Origin: Vibrio metoecus
GTDB lineage: Bacteria; Pseudomonadota; Gammaproteobacteria; Enterobacterales; Vibrionaceae
Direction: 5' to 3'
DNA: 64,000 nucleotides
NCBI RefSeq assembly: GCF_009665255.1
Contig: NZ_CP035686.1
Span: 1,860,001-1,924,000, forward strand
Shown: in pieces, positions 60,550 through 64,000 of the stretch
How positions within the stretch are numbered: position 1 is the first letter of the stretch
Layout of the letters: each line of letters opens with the position of its first letter
The notes under the pieces: generated by a model
Seen by the model: only the letters and a program-made list of their open reading frames with translations
The model's database searches: none
Told to the model about the DNA's origin: nothing
Translations under genes and position numbers: made by a program

Positions 60550-62430
60550 ATGACTCTTGATATTTCAAAATACCCAACACTGGCTCTGGCGAACACCCCC
60601 GACGAGCTGCGCAGCCTGCCAAAAGAAGTGCTGCCAACACTGTGTGACGAATTACGAACCTATTTGCTCAACTCGGTGAGTCAATCCAGTGGGCATCTCG
60701 CTTCAGGCTTAGGCACCGTTGAGCTAACGGTTGCGCTGCATTACGTCTACCATACTCCTTTCGACCATCTGATTTGGGATGTAGGCCATCAAGCTTACCC
60801 ACACAAAATTCTCACCGGTCGTCGTGATCAAATGCCCACCATTCGCCAGAAAGATGGGTTACACCCTTTCCCTTGGCGTGAAGAGAGCGAATACGACACA
60901 CTCTCTGTCGGCCATTCTTCGACCTCGATCAGTGCCGCGCTAGGCATGGCGATCTGTGCGGGCAAAGAAGGCAAAGACCGTAAAGTGGTGAGTGTGATTG
61001 GCGATGGTGCGATTACCGCTGGCATGGCGTTTGAAGCCATGAACCACGCGGGGGATGTTCACCCGGATATGTTGGTGATTCTCAACGATAATGAAATGTC
61101 GATCTCTGAGAACGTGGGTGCACTCAATAATCACTTGGCGCAAGTCTTATCTGGCAGCCTGTACACTTCGATTCGTGAAGGTGGCAAAAAAGTGCTCTCT
61201 GGCATTCCACCAATCAAAGAGTTGGTTCGTCGCACCGAAGAACACCTCAAAGGCATGGTAGTACCCGGCACGCTGTTTGAAGAGCTCGGCTTTAACTACA
61301 TTGGCCCAGTGGATGGCCATGACGTTTTGGATCTGATCAAAACCCTGAAAAACATGCGTGAGCTAAAAGGGCCACAGTTCCTCCACGTGATGACCAAAAA
61401 AGGTAAAGGCTATGCGCCAGCGGAGAAAGATCCGATTGGTTATCATGGCGTACCTAAATTTGACCCAAGCCAACACAGCTTGCCCAAAAGTACCAGCACA
61501 CAGCCGACTTTCTCAAAAATTTTCGGCGATTTCCTGTGTGATATGGCCGCGCAAGATCCGAAATTAATGGCGATTACGCCAGCCATGCGTGAAGGCTCAG
61601 GCATGGTACGCTTCTCCAAAGAGTACCCAAGCCAATACTTTGATGTGGCCATTGCCGAGCAACACGCAGTAACACTGGCAACAGGCATGGCGATTGCGGG
61701 TTATCACCCGGTTGTGGCGATTTACTCCACCTTCTTGCAACGGGGTTACGATCAACTGATCCACGATGTGGCCATCATGAACCTACCGGTGATGTTTGCT
61801 ATCGACCGCGCGGGTATTGTCGGCGCTGATGGTCAAACACACCAAGGTGCGTTTGATTTAAGCTTTATGCGCTGCATTCCCAACATGCTGATCATGGCTC
61901 CGGCGGATGAAAATGAGTGCCGCCAAATGCTTTACACAGGCCATCAACATCAAGGTCCGAGCGCGGTACGTTACCCTCGCGGTAATGGTATGGGCGTTGC
62001 CTTAGAAAGTGACTTTACAGCCTTGGAAATTGGCAAAGGCCGCTTAATGCGTGAAAACACCGCCAACACTGGTGAAAAAGTCGCGATTTTGAGTTTCGGT
62101 ACTCTGCTACCTAACGCTTTAGAAGCGGCAGAGAAACTCAATGCGACCGTGGCCGATATGCGCTTTGTGAAACCACTGGATGAAACGCTCATCAAGCAAC
62201 TCGCCCAAACTCATGATGTACTGGTGACATTGGAAGAAAACGCGATTGCCGGTGGTGCGGGTGCGGGTGTGATTGAGTTTATGATGAAAGAGAAACTCAT
62301 TAAGCCAGTCCTCAATCTGGGGCTACCTGATCAATTTATTGTGCAAGGCACTCAAGAAGAGATGCATGCAGAGCTTGGGTTAGATGCGGCAGGTATCGAG
62401 TGTGCTATCCGCAACTATCTGGCCAAATAG
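60550..62430 (+). CDS. dxs: Dxs, 1-deoxy-D-xylulose-5-phosphate synthase
   Basis: The 626-residue thiamine-diphosphate enzyme starts the MEP isoprenoid pathway from pyruvate and glyceraldehyde-3-phosphate. It has GHQAYPHKILTGRRDQM, the ThDP-binding GDGAITAGMAFEAMNHAG, HVMTKKGKGYAPAE, the pyrimidine-domain Glu in FDVAIAEQHAVTLATGMA and the HQGAFDLSFMRCIPNMLIMA segment. Length is typical. It is the last gene of the operon. Confidence 0.97.
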   Translation: MTLDISKYPTLALANTPDELRSLPKEVLPTLCDELRTYLLNSVSQSSGHLASGLGTVELTVALHYVYHTPFDHLIWDVGHQAYPHKILTGRRDQMPTIRQKDGLHPFPWREESEYDTLSVGHSSTSISAALGMAICAGKEGKDRKVVSVIGDGAITAGMAFEAMNHAGDVHPDMLVILNDNEMSISENVGALNNHLAQVLSGSLYTSIREGGKKVLSGIPPIKELVRRTEEHLKGMVVPGTLFEELGFNYIGPVDGHDVLDLIKTLKNMRELKGPQFLHVMTKKGKGYAPAEKDPIGYHGVPKFDPSQHSLPKSTSTQPTFSKIFGDFLCDMAAQDPKLMAITPAMREGSGMVRFSKEYPSQYFDVAIAEQHAVTLATGMAIAGYHPVVAIYSTFLQRGYDQLIHDVAIMNLPVMFAIDRAGIVGADGQTHQGAFDLSFMRCIPNMLIMAPADENECRQMLYTGHQHQGPSAVRYPRGNGMGVALESDFTALEIGKGRLMRENTANTGEKVAILSFGTLLPNALEAAEKLNATVADMRFVKPLDETLIKQLAQTHDVLVTLEENAIAGGAGAGVIEFMMKEKLIKPVLNLGLPDQFIVQGTQEEMHAELGLDAAGIECAIRNYLAK

Positions 62431-62479
62431 CACTTTCCATCAGCCGCTTTAAGCCGCTTAGGTAGAAATCAGAACGAGA

Positions 62480-62506
62480 AAAAGCCTTCGTAATGAAGGC
62501 TTTTTT
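62480..62506 (+). terminator. dxs operon terminator
   Basis: AAAAGCCTTC (62480-62489) pairs with GAAGGCTTTT (62495-62504) around GTAAT, with T to 62506. The A-rich left flank could also stop the convergent truC transcript. Confidence 0.92.
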
Positions 62507-62528
62507 ATTGGGCTGATTGAGAAAATCA

Positions 62529-63263
62529 TCAAGCGTTGATTAACAGCGACTCTTGCCAACCAAACTCACTAAGCAAGCCTTGCCACACTTCATCTAGTCC
62601 AGCGCGAATCACTAACGGTTGCTGAGTATAAGGATGAATAAAACGTAACTCGCTGGCATGCAGCATCAAGCGTTGCGCGGAAAAGTGTTCACGAAACAGT
62701 CGGTTATGAACTCCATCGCCATGGGTGGTATCACCCACAATCGGGTGACGCAGATGCGCCATATGACGACGCAGCTGATGTTTACGCCCAGTCTTAGGTT
62801 GCATCTCCATCAAGCAGTAACGCGTCGTGGCAAACTTTCCAGTCGAAATGGGCAGTTCCACTTTGGCCAGCGGGCGATAAGCCGTAATCGCCGACTGCGC
62901 TTCTTTATCTTGCTTGGCAAACTTATCGGCGATTTTGTCCAGCTCCTCTTTGAGTGGGTAATCGAGCACATCCGCTTCTTCAATCCAGCCGCGCACAATC
63001 GCGTGATAGGTTTTCTCCATTTCATGATTGGCGAACATCGGCATCACTTCAGAAGCGATTTGGCTAGAGAGCGCAAACACCAACACGCCAGATGTCGGGC
63101 GATCCAAACGATGCAAGGGAAAAACGTGCTGACCAATTTGATCGCGCAGGGTTTGCATCACAAACTGGGTTTCATGTTTGTCTAACCATGAACGATGTAC
63201 CAACATGCCTGCGGGTTTATTGACCGCCACCAAATATTCATCTTGATAAACAATCTCTAACAT
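62529..63263 (-). CDS. truC: TruC, tRNA pseudouridine(65) synthase
   Basis: The 244-residue RluA-family pseudouridine synthase has the catalytic Asp in VFPLHRLDRPTSGVLVFALS (near residue 54), the NKPAGMLVH start and the family GRKHQLRRHMAHLRHPIVGD motif. It makes pseudouridine at position 65 of tRNA, for example in tRNA-Ile and tRNA-Asp. It starts directly after the yqcC-like stop. Confidence 0.95.
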   Translation of the reverse strand: MLEIVYQDEYLVAVNKPAGMLVHRSWLDKHETQFVMQTLRDQIGQHVFPLHRLDRPTSGVLVFALSSQIASEVMPMFANHEMEKTYHAIVRGWIEEADVLDYPLKEELDKIADKFAKQDKEAQSAITAYRPLAKVELPISTGKFATTRYCLMEMQPKTGRKHQLRRHMAHLRHPIVGDTTHGDGVHNRLFREHFSAQRLMLHASELRFIHPYTQQPLVIRAGLDEVWQGLLSEFGWQESLLINA

Positions 63264-63575
63264 CTATTGGCACGCCTTGTCGATTTGCAGGATCACCGTG
63301 ATTACTGCTTGGTGATGGGGTTGTGTTTTCCACACTTCAGAAAAATAAGGCTCCAACGCAAAACCACGCGGTACCGTATTTTGGGCGATCGCCTGTTTCA
63401 TCTTGGGCAGAAAAATCCACTGCAGCCACTCATGGGGTAAAAGAGTATCTACCGCAAACGGCTCTTGGCTCGCGAGCGCGTTCGGTGTTGGAGGCGTTGC
63501 TTGCCACAATTGCGCAGCACGCAATGTAGACTCTAATTCATCGAGTAACTTCACCAATGTGGAGTTGAACAGCAT
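63264..63575 (-). CDS. YqcC-like protein (DUF446)
   Basis: The 103-residue soluble protein of the YqcC family has FAVDTLLPHEWLQWIFLPKM and PRGFALEPYFSEVW, and is always found next to truC in enterobacteria (yqcC-truC). Function is not known. The two genes are co-transcribed. Confidence 0.92.
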   Translation of the reverse strand: MLFNSTLVKLLDELESTLRAAQLWQATPPTPNALASQEPFAVDTLLPHEWLQWIFLPKMKQAIAQNTVPRGFALEPYFSEVWKTQPHHQAVITVILQIDKACQ

Positions 63576-63663
63576 AATTCGTCCGGTTTATTTCTACGTT
63601 GACCTTGAAAAAGTGCCATAGAGTACCATTTATTGGAGAAAGAAAGTTAGGATCAATTTCCGC

Positions 63664-64000
63664 ATGGATACCATTCATACCCTTACGGCTCTGCTGCAAA
63701 ATAGCGGCTGCCAGTACCAAATTTTTGATCTCGGGCGTCGCGTGCAACCGATGGATAGCCGCCAATTTGCTCAAGTAGAATTAGGCCAGCAAGCCTACCC
63801 TTTCCCAGTACAGCGCCATGCGCAATTCGCTATCGCTTATTGGAATGAGCAGCATCAGCCTTGGATCTGGATGCTGAAATTTGCTTTGGATGAACGTGGC
63901 CTATTGCAACAAGCCGATGTGGGGCAATTTATTCAATATCTGCTCGAAGCGATGGGCAGCCGACTCAATCAATCGTTGACTGAAGAACAGCAACAGAAGC
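63664..64000 (+). CDS. DUF3549-family protein (partial, N-terminal 112 residues)
   Basis: The frame opens at the ATG at 63664 (MDTIHTLTALLQNSGCQYQI) and runs off the window edge. It contains QVELGQQAYPFPVQRHAQFA and WIWMLKFALDERGLLQQADV, which I recognise from a Vibrio family annotated DUF3549. There is no signal peptide. Function is unknown. AGGA lies ten bases upstream. It is divergent from the yqcC-like gene. Confidence 0.75.
   Translation, partial: MDTIHTLTALLQNSGCQYQIFDLGRRVQPMDSRQFAQVELGQQAYPFPVQRHAQFAIAYWNEQHQPWIWMLKFALDERGLLQQADVGQFIQYLLEAMGSRLNQSLTEEQQQK

Noticed and set aside
62658..63185. 175-codon plus-strand frame opposite truC
   Set aside because: Antisense shadow, His/Arg-rich, with no ribosome site; truC itself is clear.

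Overview
The window is chromosomal DNA from Vibrio cholerae or a very close sister species. Gene content and order match the V. cholerae large-chromosome segment that carries the two Vibrio polysaccharide (vps) clusters, the rbm biofilm-matrix genes between them, vexGH, the trehalose genes, metNIQ, syd-queF, gcvA-gcvB, thiI, pomAB and the xseB-ispA-dxs operon. This identification comes from protein recognition, not a database search. The polar Na+ motor genes and the RbmA/RbmC matrix proteins also point to this group.

Layout. (1) 1-3970, minus strand: the start of vps-II, vpsL-vpsM-vpsN-vpsO, with vpsO cut by the window edge. (2) 3971-12445: the rbm region, with an exported Ala/Gly-rich protein, RbmD (O-antigen-ligase-like), RbmC (957-aa matrix adhesin), RbmB (putative polysaccharide lyase) and RbmA (FnIII-like scaffold). 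(3) 12649-27405, minus strand: vps-I from vpsU and vpsA to vpsK. It differs from the V. cholerae order I remember. Between vpsD and vpsE lies an AT-rich insert with an extra glycosyltransferase and a second Wzx-type flippase, and no vpsG acetyltransferase is present between vpsF and vpsH. (4) 27646-32920: an ERIC-like repeat, the vexGH RND efflux operon and a tandem array of four tRNA-Tyr genes, one lacking a base. (5) 32977-37177: a PKD-type lipoprotein, a DUF2860 outer-membrane protein and an RstAB-like two-component system. (6) 37302-45078: treC-treB-treR with TreR operators, gmhB, and metNIQ with met boxes. (7) 45212-51433: a Zn-ribbon protein, syd, queF, a TPR protein with a degenerate GGDEF domain, and a GGDEF protein (CdgG-like). 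(8) 51652-64000: ppnN, xni, a DUF423 protein, gcvA with the divergent GcvB sRNA, thiI, pomAB, xseB-ispA-dxs, truC, a yqcC-like gene and a partial DUF3549 gene.

How the parts work together. Regions 1-3 form one biofilm module. VpsA/B make a uronic-acid-type amino sugar nucleotide. VpsL loads the lipid carrier, VpsD/I/K and the extra transferase extend the repeat unit, and the flippases, VpsF, VpsO, VpsN and VpsM flip, polymerise and export it. RbmA and RbmC organise the polymer outside the cell and RbmB may trim it. VpsU (phosphatase) and VpsO (kinase) are a likely opposing pair. The putative diguanylate cyclase in region 7 is a plausible c-di-GMP input. Inverted repeats built from CTCA and TGAG half-sites occur upstream of vpsA, vpsL, vpsU and rbmB and may be shared operators.

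The strongest leads are the altered vps-I cluster with mosaic base composition and a decayed repeat at its edge, the shared CTCA/TGAG motif, the two-component/DUF2860/lipoprotein module beside the tRNA-Tyr array, and the degenerate-GGDEF/GGDEF neighbour pair. I found no CRISPR array, prophage, integron or insertion sequence.
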